Assembly: GCF_019973735.1 (NCBI RefSeq)
Contig: NZ_AP024463.1
Span: forward strand, 3,252,973-3,316,972
DNA from: Arachnia rubra
Lineage (GTDB): Bacteria; Actinomycetota; Actinomycetes; Propionibacteriales; Propionibacteriaceae
Direction: 5' to 3'
Length of the DNA stretch: 64,000 nucleotides
Translations under genes and position numbers: made by a program
Part shown: positions 1-7,656 of the stretch, in pieces
How the letters are laid out: each line of letters starts with the position of its first letter
Numbering within the stretch: the stretch's first letter is position 1
The notes under the pieces: model-generated
What the model saw: only the letters and a program-made list of their open reading frames with translations
The model's database searches: none
What the model was told of the DNA's origin: nothing

Positions 1-98
1 ACCCATGAATTACGGTCCAAAACCTCACCTCACCACTTCAACCTTATGCCATTTATAAGTATGTAGACTTTTAAGTAGCATCCAGCCAGGCTAGGGAC

Positions 99-320
99 GT
101 GACTCAGGGCGATCTCCAACGAACGGTGGGCGCGAATCTGCGCGCCTGGAGATTGAAACGTGGCCTGAGTCAAGAGGAGTTCGCTGAGATATTTGATTTT
201 CACCGCACTTACATGGGAGGCATCGAGCGCGGTGAACGGAACCTCTCTTTGAAGAGTTTGGAACGCATCGCCGAGGTACTAAAAGTGGATCCCAGGGAGT
301 TGCTAGACCCAACGAGGTGA
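99..320 (+). CDS. Small XRE-family helix-turn-helix regulator
   Basis: A 73-residue protein consisting almost entirely of a Cro/C1-type HTH domain (residues about 8-66). The segment GLSQEEFAEIFDFHRTYMGG followed by IERGERNLSLKSLERIAEVL is the classic pattern: helix 2, recognition helix, then the conserved 'IERGxRN' turn. Proteins of this size and sequence type are known as controller proteins of restriction-modification systems or as small phage and mobile-element repressors; no methylase or endonuclease gene is visible beside it. The start is a GTG at 99. It sits next to a broken lysin-like fragment and a ribbon-helix-helix gene, so this edge of the window reads as mobile-element remains. 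The family call is firm; the target is unknown. Confidence 0.75.
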   Translation: MTQGDLQRTVGANLRAWRLKRGLSQEEFAEIFDFHRTYMGGIERGERNLSLKSLERIAEVLKVDPRELLDPTR

Positions 321-369
321 GCAGCCCGTTCGAGCTCCATCCTTCGCGCCGGGCCCGAACTGCTTGTGG

Positions 370-818
370 CTAGGCCATTCTTAGCGAAGTGCTGAGGGTG
401 GCGGGACTAGCTAGCTGGTGGGGGGTGTAGGAGAAGCCCAACCACCCCTGGAGTTCCTTGATCGTACGGTCTCCCTCAACAAGGGATACATAGGAGGTGT
501 TCCCAAACCACACCTGAAGATATTCGATGGTTTGTGGGCCCATGATGCCGTCGACGGTAAGCCCGTAACCCGACTGATTCATATGCTTTTGAAAGGCTTG
601 GATGGTGGTGGAGCCGGACGCGTCGCTCCATTCCCAGCCAAACGATCGACTTTCATGGCGGGATCGCCCATGTGATCAGGCGAGCTCGTCATCCAGACGT
701 TGTCATCCATCTCCATGCGGCTGGCCATATGAATCTCACGACGGGCCTCGGACCACACCTCGCTGAGCACTGGGACCAAGCGGTGCGACCAGGTGCGTTC
801 AAGGTTGATGTCGGTCAT
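370..818 (-). pseudogene. Broken phage-lysin-like gene with a peptidoglycan-binding-like tail
   Basis: Read leftward, the 3' part (about 664 to 370) encodes a stretch beginning GWEWSDASGSTTIQAFQKH and continuing GLTVDGIMGPQTIEYLQ. The 'VDGxxGPxTIxxLQ' pattern is that of PG_binding_1-like repeats found at the C-termini of phage endolysins. A second half-repeat with RTIKELQGWLG follows. The upstream part (818 to about 600, starting MTDINLERTWSHRLVPVL) lies in a different frame, and a TGA blocks the lysin frame just upstream, so the two pieces cannot make one protein. I read this as a decayed endolysin or phage structural fragment. The catalytic domain is absent, and the functional call is tentative. 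Confidence 0.4.
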
Positions 819-942
819 GGCAACTCCTTTCGTTGATCACATGTGCGACACGCATATTGTGCAGTAGTACCAGCACAGGCGGTGGTGTGGGGCAGATGCA
901 CCCAAACCGCCGTCTGCTGGTCTATGCAGAGAAGGTTAACGA

Positions 943-1179
943 ATGCCCACCAAGGAACCAGAGCTCAAAGCGCTTAAAGTGCGCAACGTATCGGTCAGAT
1001 TGCCGGAAGATATCTTCGAGACGCTCGTGTCGGTTGCCCGCGTCGACGGCGAGACGATGGGTGAAGTCATCCGCAAGGCCATCAACAGTTATGCGGCTGA
1101 CAGAAAATCCTCAGAAGACTGGGCTGAGAAGGTTCACGAACTTCAGCGACAGTTGAAGGCTGTGCTTCCACATGTCTGA
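943..1179 (+). CDS. Ribbon-helix-helix (CopG/Arc-like) DNA-binding protein
   Basis: A 78-residue protein. Residues about 13-50 (VRNVSVRLPEDIFETLVSVA followed by GETMGEVIRKAINSYAADRK) have the beta-strand then two-helix pattern of ribbon-helix-helix repressors, which dimerise through the strand and bind DNA with it. Such proteins are commonly plasmid regulators or antitoxins. No toxin gene lies in the 20 bp before the convergent GH81 gene, nor in the roughly 120 bp upstream, so this looks like a solitary copy. The C-terminal 25 residues are charged and probably helical. The start ATG at 943 fits the domain. Confidence 0.65.
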   Translation: MPTKEPELKALKVRNVSVRLPEDIFETLVSVARVDGETMGEVIRKAINSYAADRKSSEDWAEKVHELQRQLKAVLPHV

Positions 1180-1196
1180 GTGGAGTGAACCGGGAC

Positions 1197-3167
1197 TCAG
1201 GCCTTCAGCGAGTACAGCCAGGCCAGCAGGAGGGAACGTGTGAAGCCATCGTCGGAAGGAACTTCGTCCACCAGGGTGAGTGCCTTCGCGCGAGCCTCCT
1301 CGCCGGCCAGGGCTGAGTAGGCCAGCAGGATGTCGCCGTAGGTGCGGGAGAACGTGTCAGCCGTCAGGGCGTTGTCGATGTTGGTCGCGACCCGGTCCGG
1401 GTCCCTGCCCAGATAGGTGGACGCCGGGGTCACGGGGAGGACCTGGATGGCCAGTCCGGCCTCCGGGTCGGGCGAGAACCAGGTGGCAAAGTCTCGTTTG
1501 CCACCGAAGTTGAGGGGCAGGTAGCTGTACTCCAGCGGCGCGTACAGCGGATCGCTCTTGTTGAAATTCAACCAGTACGCCAGGGCCGCGTTGGCCTCAT
1601 TGGACTGCATCCAGGTGCCCTGATCCGCCATGGCCTGGTCGCCGCTGACTTCACCCCACAGCCGCAGACCCACCCAGGCCGCCACGGCCTCACTGGTGGA
1701 CTCCTGGTTGTTGGCATCAGCGAACGGGGAGGTCCCGGAGGCCCACGAATGGGAGGCATAGGCGTCATAGACACGCAGAGCCGGGAACCGGTCCGAGGCC
1801 ACAGGACGGGCGATGTCAGAGGACAGCAGAGTCATCACCGGCGCCATCTCGGAGACCAGATTGGGATCGTCCATTGCGACGAGGGCAGCGGCATACAGGA
1901 AATAGCCGTAGTGGAAATGATGATCGTTGAACTCGTCGCTGCCGAAGGTCGCCACCAGCCCGACCACACCATGATTGTTCTGGTCGTAGAAGAAGCAGCG
2001 GGCCGCCCCAGGCGTGGCGCATCCCGCCGGGTTCGTCCAGGTCCGCATCTCGGGCACCAGACGGTTGCGGACCGTCGCAGCCAGGTCATCGCGGCCGAGG
2101 GTCTTCGCCAGCTGCAGGAGCTGGGCATCCCTCGCGAGGGCCTTCCCTGCGAAATAGGTGTCCGCGGGGTAGGCGGGAAGATGCTGGACGTCCGTTTCAA
2201 GATGCGTGATGAGGTTCGCGCGACCGGCCTCGTCCAGCTTCCCCAGGTCGTAGGTTGCCGGCGCCGGCAGCTTCGGCGCCCCCCAGGTGACCGACGACCT
2301 CAGGCACGCCTTGAGCTCGCCATAGACGCTCTTGAAAGTGCCCAGGCGGCAGTCCTGGTCGGTGTCCGACTCCGTCTGATGGGGCATGGTGGCCACCAGG
2401 GTGGGGGCTCCGTCGGCGGTCTGCCACGTGATGGTCGTGAAGGTCTTCTCATCGTCGACCTGCCACGACAGGGCGGACCCCGTCACCGGATGGACCTGGC
2501 CGAGCACCTCGGCCTTCGATGCCCCGTCGGGGATCGCGACCCAGGTCACGGACTGCCCCTCCGCGATCTGGGTGGCGCCAGAACCGGACTCGGGCACCAT
2601 GCCGAAATGCTCGGGCAGCGAAGAGGTCTCCAGCGTCACCGCACTCGACGCGGTGAATGTGACCTGGGGTGACCCCTGGGCCAGCGTGACGCGCCCCACG
2701 GGACCGTCCGCACCTCGCGCCTCGACGACGACAGTGGCCGTGTCATAGGCCACCACCTGCCAGCCTGTGATCCCGGGCACGGTGACGGATACCTCCGGCC
2801 GGTGCCCGCCGAACAAGGTCTTCTCGGTGGACTGCACCTCTGGCAGCCCAAAATTGAACCCGGTGGCCGTCAGCTGGAAGCTCAGCGGCAGGGGATAGAC
2901 CGGCAGGGGCTCCGGCCCGAAGACCAGACCAGAGAACCACCGGTTGGTCGGGGGGTTGAGCCCCTCTGCGAGGCGTTCGGGTTTGAGATCCTTGCCTGGG
3001 TTTTGAGCCACCACATTGAGGGCTGCCGCCTCACCGGGCAGCTCACGCGGCCGGGTTGGGTCAGGCAATGACGGACGATCAGGCTGGATCCGGGGAACGC
3101 TGCCTGGCAGCAACACGACGGCCACCAGGCAGACAGTCCCCAGCAGGAGGCTGAAGGCCCGCCTCAA
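1197..3167 (-). CDS. Secreted glycoside hydrolase family 81, endo-beta-1,3-glucanase
   Basis: A 656-residue protein with an N-terminal signal or anchor (basic MRR, hydrophobic to about residue 25), then a GH81 domain over most of the chain. The beta-sandwich entry motif NPPTNRWFSGLVF (71-83) is typical. The catalytic region contains DEFNDHHFHYGY (411-422) and NNQESTSEAVAAW (486-498), matching the Asp and paired-Glu motifs of the family. GH81 enzymes cleave internal beta-1,3-glucosidic bonds by inversion. The gene overlaps the adaptor gene by 4 bp and is last of three, so it is probably co-expressed with the glycan synthase. By analogy with endoglucanases of cellulose-synthase operons, it may trim or release a nascent beta-1,3-containing polymer rather than digest food. 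The family call is strong; the role is inferred. Confidence 0.85.
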   Translation of the reverse strand: MRRAFSLLLGTVCLVAVVLLPGSVPRIQPDRPSLPDPTRPRELPGEAAALNVVAQNPGKDLKPERLAEGLNPPTNRWFSGLVFGPEPLPVYPLPLSFQLTATGFNFGLPEVQSTEKTLFGGHRPEVSVTVPGITGWQVVAYDTATVVVEARGADGPVGRVTLAQGSPQVTFTASSAVTLETSSLPEHFGMVPESGSGATQIAEGQSVTWVAIPDGASKAEVLGQVHPVTGSALSWQVDDEKTFTTITWQTADGAPTLVATMPHQTESDTDQDCRLGTFKSVYGELKACLRSSVTWGAPKLPAPATYDLGKLDEAGRANLITHLETDVQHLPAYPADTYFAGKALARDAQLLQLAKTLGRDDLAATVRNRLVPEMRTWTNPAGCATPGAARCFFYDQNNHGVVGLVATFGSDEFNDHHFHYGYFLYAAALVAMDDPNLVSEMAPVMTLLSSDIARPVASDRFPALRVYDAYASHSWASGTSPFADANNQESTSEAVAAWVGLRLWGEVSGDQAMADQGTWMQSNEANAALAYWLNFNKSDPLYAPLEYSYLPLNFGGKRDFATWFSPDPEAGLAIQVLPVTPASTYLGRDPDRVATNIDNALTADTFSRTYGDILLAYSALAGEEARAKALTLVDEVPSDDGFTRSLLLAWLYSLKA

Positions 3168-3907
3168 CGCAGACCAATCTTCAACAGGAAGTCGTAGACA
3201 GCCTGCGTAGGACCAGCCAACGGACCGTCGTCGCGCAGCGTCATGATCGCGGTGACGGGCGTGCCACGCCGGGTGAGCAGCATGAGGTCCTCTGCCTGCA
3301 GAGCATCGCTGGAGACCGTCACCTCGGTGACGGTGTTACTGGTGGCTGAATCTGTGGCGATGTTGACGCTCATCACTTGCCCCTCCACAAGTTGGCCATT
3401 CGGTAGATGGATGGTCACTTTCCCGTTCGGTTCAATTCTTCCATAGTCCGAGGGATTGAGCTGGAACCTCGCCACCACGGTCTTGTTCGCGCTGGAGACG
3501 ATCTCAGCCAGGGACTCAGCGCTGTTGACGTAGCTTCCCTGGACGGCCGTGAAGCTGTCCAGGTAGCCAGCGATGGTGGCGAAGAAGGTGATGGTGCCGT
3601 CCTCCAGGCTGATCTTGTATCCCTCGGTGCTGTTGGGTTGCGTGCCCTGGCTGGCCATGTCCTTCAGGTTGGCGCTGGTGATGGTGAAGAGCTCCTCACC
3701 AGCTGACACGTATTCGCCAGGATTGTGGTTCTGCTTTGTGACCAGACCCCCGTAAGGCGAGGCTATCACCGTGCGGGGAGCCTCGACGTGGGCCGTGATG
3801 CTGGCCACCTGATTCTGCCGCTGGTTGAACAACACGGTCAGCAGCCCGAGGATGAGAACGACGACAATGAGGCCGCCGAGGAGCTTGAGACGATTGAGGA
3901 AGGACAC
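3164..3907 (-). CDS. HlyD-like membrane-anchored adaptor of the polysaccharide operon
   Basis: A 247-residue protein with one N-terminal membrane helix (residues about 10-28) and an outside domain. The segment TVIASPYGGLVTKQNHNPGE followed by YVSAGEELFTI is the biotinyl-lipoyl-like hairpin fold of membrane-fusion proteins, and a second beta-rich lobe (about 130-235) follows. In other bacteria such adaptors accompany GT2 polysaccharide synthases (Alg44-type) and help pass the glycan outward. There is no PilZ domain. The gene starts 3 bp downstream of the GT2 stop codon and overlaps the GH81 gene by 4 bp, which argues for tight translational coupling. No RND or ABC exporter partner lies nearby, so the synthase is the likely partner. 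Confidence 0.7.
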   Translation of the reverse strand: MSFLNRLKLLGGLIVVVLILGLLTVLFNQRQNQVASITAHVEAPRTVIASPYGGLVTKQNHNPGEYVSAGEELFTITSANLKDMASQGTQPNSTEGYKISLEDGTITFFATIAGYLDSFTAVQGSYVNSAESLAEIVSSANKTVVARFQLNPSDYGRIEPNGKVTIHLPNGQLVEGQVMSVNIATDSATSNTVTEVTVSSDALQAEDLMLLTRRGTPVTAIMTLRDDGPLAGPTQAVYDFLLKIGLR

Positions 3908-3910
3908 GGG

Positions 3911-5761
3911 TTAACCCTTTCGGTCATAAAGCTCGGGTAGGGCGGCAAGGGAGTCCTTGGCGGCTTGGGCACCCAGGATGGCCTCGGCGGTCAGGGGCTC
4001 AGTCGTCTGCTTGTCGGCCAGGGCGGATGTCCTCCGCGAGGACGCCAGCTCCGGTTCCATGCCGTGTTTGGGACGCGACGGATCCCCGCCACGTTTGCTG
4101 TTCCTCTTCTTCTGGCGATTCTCCAGGAAAGCAGTCACGACGAATGCCCCGAGGAAGAAGGCATTCAGGACGCACCAGAAGGTGGCGATATTGACGTGCC
4201 CCATCAGGTAGTCCCGGTAGATCGACATGATAGAGGTGCCGACCATGAGCACGAATGCCCACACCTGCACCATGATGAAGTTGAAGGCCGACGTCCTGCC
4301 GCCCGTGGTTCCCGTGGCAGACCACTTCGTGTCCACCTTGAGCAGGGCATTGAAGAATGCCTTGATGTAGATGGGGAAGGAGTTGGCGGCCAGCAGAAGG
4401 ACCTCCCAGCGGAAAGTGCCTGCGATCACCGCAGCCAGCACGATCTGCATGACGTAGAAACCGGGATAGAACAACGCCCACTCGTACCATTTCACCGCCA
4501 AGGTCATGGGCCGCAGGTCGAAGAACACCTCCATGACCGGAACCAGCATGAGGAGGCCCGGCGCTATACCCGTGAAATAGAACGTGCATGTGACGAAATA
4601 CATGAGCCGCTGGTCCATGTGGAGACGACGGCGCGGGCTGAGCGGGTTGTGCGTGAACAGGATCTCAAAGCCACCGGTGGCCCAGCGGAGCTGCTGCTTG
4701 CTGTAGGCCTCGATGGTGTCGGGGGTCTCACCGATGGCAAGCTCCTTGGGCTGGAAGATCGACCGCCAGCCGCGTTCATGCATGAGGATCGAGGTCCAGA
4801 TGTCCTCCGACTTGGACTGCGTGTAGATCCCGCCGACGTCCTTGACCGCGGCACGGCGGAACAGCACGTTGGTGCCGACGCAGAAGGCAGCATTGAATTC
4901 ATTGCGCCCAGGCTGGATAAACCGGTAGAAAACCATCTGGATAAAGCCAGCGCCCCGGGAGACAATGTTATTGAGATTGCCATATACCTGAGGCGCCTGG
5001 ACGAATGCCACATTCGGATCCTCCATGAACGGTATCGTCTCGTAGAGGAATTCGGGCCTGGCAACAAAATCAGCATCAAAGATAACGAAGAACTCGGATT
5101 TGGCTAAAGATAATGCGTTGTTGACATTGCCCGCCTTGGCGCCAGAGCTGCCGAGTCGCCGCACATAGTTACAGCCGAGGGTCTTGGCCAGCTCGCGCAC
5201 CTCGTCCGAATCCCCATCATCCAGAATCCAGGTGGTGTGGAGGCCCTGCATCGCCATGGCCGCTTTGACCGTGGTCGTGATGACGTCCAGCGACTCACCG
5301 TAGACCGTGATGAGGACGTCCACATCGATCTGGCGGCCATTCAGGTACATCGGCCACTTTGTGGGATCGTCGCTGACATCCAGCTGATAGTTGGCCTCTG
5401 GGTCGAACAGCCTCGCCTGGGCGGCCTGGAACCTGTAGTTGGGCTGGCGCCCGTAGCCCGAGAGCATCGTCCACAGGGCCATGGAGGCCTGGAAGATGAG
5501 GATCAGCTCGCATGTGATGACGATGAGCCAGGGGATGAGATCGCCCCGGAAGTTCGGGTTGAGGAGGAAGCCCGCGTAGGCCAGCACCCCGATTGAGGCG
5601 AGCACGGCAACCAGGAGCAGAGTGGGGGAATAACGGCCTGATATCGAGGCTCGGCGTTCCTCGGGATCAATGCCGTCAACGAGCGCGAGTTCGGTATTGG
5701 CGTTGACGGCTGACAGGTCAACCTTCGAGCGACGTCGCCGAGACCGGCGTGACGATGACAC
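3911..5761 (-). CDS. Family 2 glycosyltransferase, cellulose/curdlan-synthase-like
   Basis: A 616-residue processive GT2. Two membrane helices lie at about 47-68 and 75-100; the cytosolic GT-A domain carries DDGD (181-184), DAD (229-231), a SED variant of the TED motif (318-320) and QQLRW (356-360), the full D,D,D,QxxRW set of BcsA-type synthases. At least four more helices follow. These enzymes polymerise UDP-sugars and extrude the chain through their own channel. No PilZ domain is present (the C-terminus is a charged tail), so direct c-di-GMP gating as in BcsA is unlikely. Translation starts at a GTG 4 bp after GGAGG. It is the first gene of a three-gene operon with an adaptor and a GH81 beta-1,3-glucanase, which points to a beta-1,3-glucan product; cellulose or a mixed-linkage glucan remain possible. 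Confidence 0.85.
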   Translation of the reverse strand: MSSSRRSRRRRSKVDLSAVNANTELALVDGIDPEERRASISGRYSPTLLLVAVLASIGVLAYAGFLLNPNFRGDLIPWLIVITCELILIFQASMALWTMLSGYGRQPNYRFQAAQARLFDPEANYQLDVSDDPTKWPMYLNGRQIDVDVLITVYGESLDVITTTVKAAMAMQGLHTTWILDDGDSDEVRELAKTLGCNYVRRLGSSGAKAGNVNNALSLAKSEFFVIFDADFVARPEFLYETIPFMEDPNVAFVQAPQVYGNLNNIVSRGAGFIQMVFYRFIQPGRNEFNAAFCVGTNVLFRRAAVKDVGGIYTQSKSEDIWTSILMHERGWRSIFQPKELAIGETPDTIEAYSKQQLRWATGGFEILFTHNPLSPRRRLHMDQRLMYFVTCTFYFTGIAPGLLMLVPVMEVFFDLRPMTLAVKWYEWALFYPGFYVMQIVLAAVIAGTFRWEVLLLAANSFPIYIKAFFNALLKVDTKWSATGTTGGRTSAFNFIMVQVWAFVLMVGTSIMSIYRDYLMGHVNIATFWCVLNAFFLGAFVVTAFLENRQKKRNSKRGGDPSRPKHGMEPELASSRRTSALADKQTTEPLTAEAILGAQAAKDSLAALPELYDRKG

Positions 5762-5763
5762 AT

Positions 5764-6226
5764 GACCTCCTATCGGAGTTCTTTCGGCTACTACGCCGAA
5801 TGGGGACCAGTTGAGTTGATTGAAGACAAAAGGTTAACCACTGTTAACTTCCGCCTGTGGGAACACTATATGTTGGAGAGGGTCGAACTTGCGATAAAAC
5901 CCGTGTCATCCTTTATCTGTGGCGTGACGCCGGCAGAGGTCGAGGAGCCAGCGCGTTCCGGGGATGACGCCCGAGGCGCCCTCCGCGACCAACCGGCTGC
6001 AGAGGCATCGTCGATACACGGTTCCAGTGGGCCTTCCCACACCTCACCACGACGCACCGGAACCGGGAGGCTTATCCACGGACAGTCGACGAGGTCACGG
6101 CCCCCTTGCCGACGCCAGCATGTCATGAGCTATGAACAAGCTTCCGGAAGTCGTTTATTTAATTGGCGGCAGGATCTCCAGGCGTGGCACATTGCCGTCC
6201 GAGTAGTGATAAGTCAAAGTCAGACA
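5764..6226. other. Intergenic region upstream of the GT2 operon, paired GTTAAC sites
   Basis: About 460 bp between the divergent GT2 and MBL genes. It holds two copies of the palindrome GTTAAC at 5833-5838 and 5843-5848 (10 bp centre to centre, one helical turn), about 75 bp upstream of the GT2 start; this is a plausible operator for the polysaccharide operon. An open frame runs through the whole stretch in phase with the MBL gene, but it lacks recognisable domain sequence and the MBL family begins at 6227. I see no RNA gene. Confidence 0.35.
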
Positions 6227-7087
6227 ATGAGCATTTCTGTCGAGGTTTTGCATACCGGAACGGTGATCGTGGACGAGGCGCTGCCTTTCCACCGGCCGAC
6301 CGATCGCCCGATGGCATGGACCCACGCATTGCGTTCGAAGAGACATCTGATCGAAGCGCCGGTTTCCTGCTACCTGATCAGCACTGACCATGGCCTGATA
6401 CTCCTCGACACCGGCTGGCATCCCATCAATCGCACCAGGTGGGGACAGATCAAGAATCTGCTGCATCAGTATCCAGTCAACAAAGCCGTACTGCCTCAGG
6501 GGCAAGCCATCAATGAGCAGCTCGAGGAACGCGGCATCAGGGTAGGTGACCTGGATATGGTGTTGATGAGCCACCTGCACTGTGACCATGCCGATGGCCT
6601 GCGGCTTGTCCGCGAGGCACCCCGGATCATGGTCTCCGCCCCCGAGCTGAGGGCCGCAGAGCAGGACCGGCTGCGCTATCTGCCACACGAATGGGCTGGC
6701 GTGGACATGCAGGCTTTCAGCTGGAATGGCCGCCTGGGACCGGCTAGGCGCTCCTTCGATGTATACGGGGACGGAACTGTCACCATGATCAACACCCCAG
6801 GACACTCCTGGGGCCTGTGCGCCACCTTGATTCGGAAAGAGAGAACAATTGCTGGTGATTTCCCCGAGGACTGCCCACTGGGCAGCGACCCGCGAGAGGC
6901 GATCCTGCTGATAAGCGACGTCGGCTATGGCCAGCCGTCGTTAAAAGAAGGCTTACGCCCATCAGTGGTGGTCAACGCTGAGGACGCAGAGAAATCCCTG
7001 ACCTGGGTACGCTCGGTCATGAACGACCCTCGCGTCACCCACGTCATTGCCAACCATGACCCCACCATCAATCCAGGTCTCCTATAG
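6227..7087 (+). CDS. Metallo-beta-lactamase-fold hydrolase (N-acyl-homoserine-lactonase-like)
   Basis: A 286-residue MBL-fold protein. The metal-binding signature HLHCDH (116-121) is complete, and downstream TPGHS, an Asp in GDF, and NHDP supply the other ligands expected for a dinuclear zinc site. The order of elements and the strand-forming CYLISTDHGLILLDTGW (49-64) resemble AiiA/AttM-type lactonases, which open the lactone of N-acyl homoserine lactones. Many relatives hydrolyse other lactones or thioesters, so the substrate cannot be assigned from sequence. I chose the ATG at 6227 because the family N-terminus starts here; the longer in-frame extension has no domain similarity and no good ribosome-binding site. 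It is a single gene, not obviously in an operon. Confidence 0.7.
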   Translation: MSISVEVLHTGTVIVDEALPFHRPTDRPMAWTHALRSKRHLIEAPVSCYLISTDHGLILLDTGWHPINRTRWGQIKNLLHQYPVNKAVLPQGQAINEQLEERGIRVGDLDMVLMSHLHCDHADGLRLVREAPRIMVSAPELRAAEQDRLRYLPHEWAGVDMQAFSWNGRLGPARRSFDVYGDGTVTMINTPGHSWGLCATLIRKERTIAGDFPEDCPLGSDPREAILLISDVGYGQPSLKEGLRPSVVVNAEDAEKSLTWVRSVMNDPRVTHVIANHDPTINPGLL

Positions 7088-7272
7088 AACCAGAATTCCC
7101 CGAGCCACCAGACGGATGAACCCCAGCGGACAAGAGTCCGGAATTCCATTCCCAGCTCTCGCCTTTGCCACGGCATCCGCCCCAGAGCCACGGCCTGACG
7201 AACATCCGGCGCACGACACCGGCTCAGGCATCCTTGGTCCCATTAGGTCAGTGTCTGCTGTATAGTCACTGC

Positions 7273-7656
7273 ATGCTGACTCTTGCTTCCCGTGTCGACG
7301 TGATGAACCGGCTGGGCCGGGCAATGGCCGATGCGACACGGTCACGGATCCTGCTATTGCTGCTGGACGCACCGGGATACCCGGCCCAGCTCGCCCGCGA
7401 CCTGAACCTGACACGAACCAACGTCTCGAACCATCTCGCCTGTCTTCGTGGCTGTGGGATCGTGGTCGCGGTCCCGGAGGGACGCAGAACCCGGTATGAG
7501 ATCGCTGACCCGCACCTGACGCAGGCGCTACGGACTGTGGTCGATGTGGTCCTGGCCGTCGATGACGGACAGTCCTGCCTCGATGCGGACTGCGACGTCC
7601 CGATGTGCTGTGGCCCAGGATCTAGCCGCGCCAGCCAAGGCGAGGAGGAACGGTGA
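7273..7656 (+). CDS. cmtR: CmtR-type ArsR/SmtB metal-sensing repressor
   Basis: A 127-residue winged-helix repressor. The core RTNVSNHLACLRGCGIVVAV and the following EGRRTRYEIADP match the recognition helix and wing of the Mycobacterium tuberculosis CmtR type, including the 'CLRGCG' cysteines that in CmtR bind Cd(II) or Pb(II). The C-terminus is rich in Cys (SCLDADCDVPMCC) and may supply the remaining ligand. The ATG at 7273 is supported by family length; a longer upstream frame lacks similarity. The gene overlaps the P-type ATPase gene by 4 bp (GTGA), so sensor and exporter are made together. A short dyad CAGTG...CACTG just before the start could be the operator. Confidence 0.85.
   Translation: MLTLASRVDVMNRLGRAMADATRSRILLLLLDAPGYPAQLARDLNLTRTNVSNHLACLRGCGIVVAVPEGRRTRYEIADPHLTQALRTVVDVVLAVDDGQSCLDADCDVPMCCGPGSSRASQGEEER

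Noticed and set aside
1749..2672. 307-codon frame antisense to the GH81 gene
   Set aside because: Arg/Gly/His-rich composition of an out-of-frame translation; GH81 motifs are on the other strand.
5762..6226. 155-residue N-terminal extension of the MBL-fold protein
   Set aside because: No similarity to the family, overlaps the GT2 promoter region; a normal start exists at 6227.
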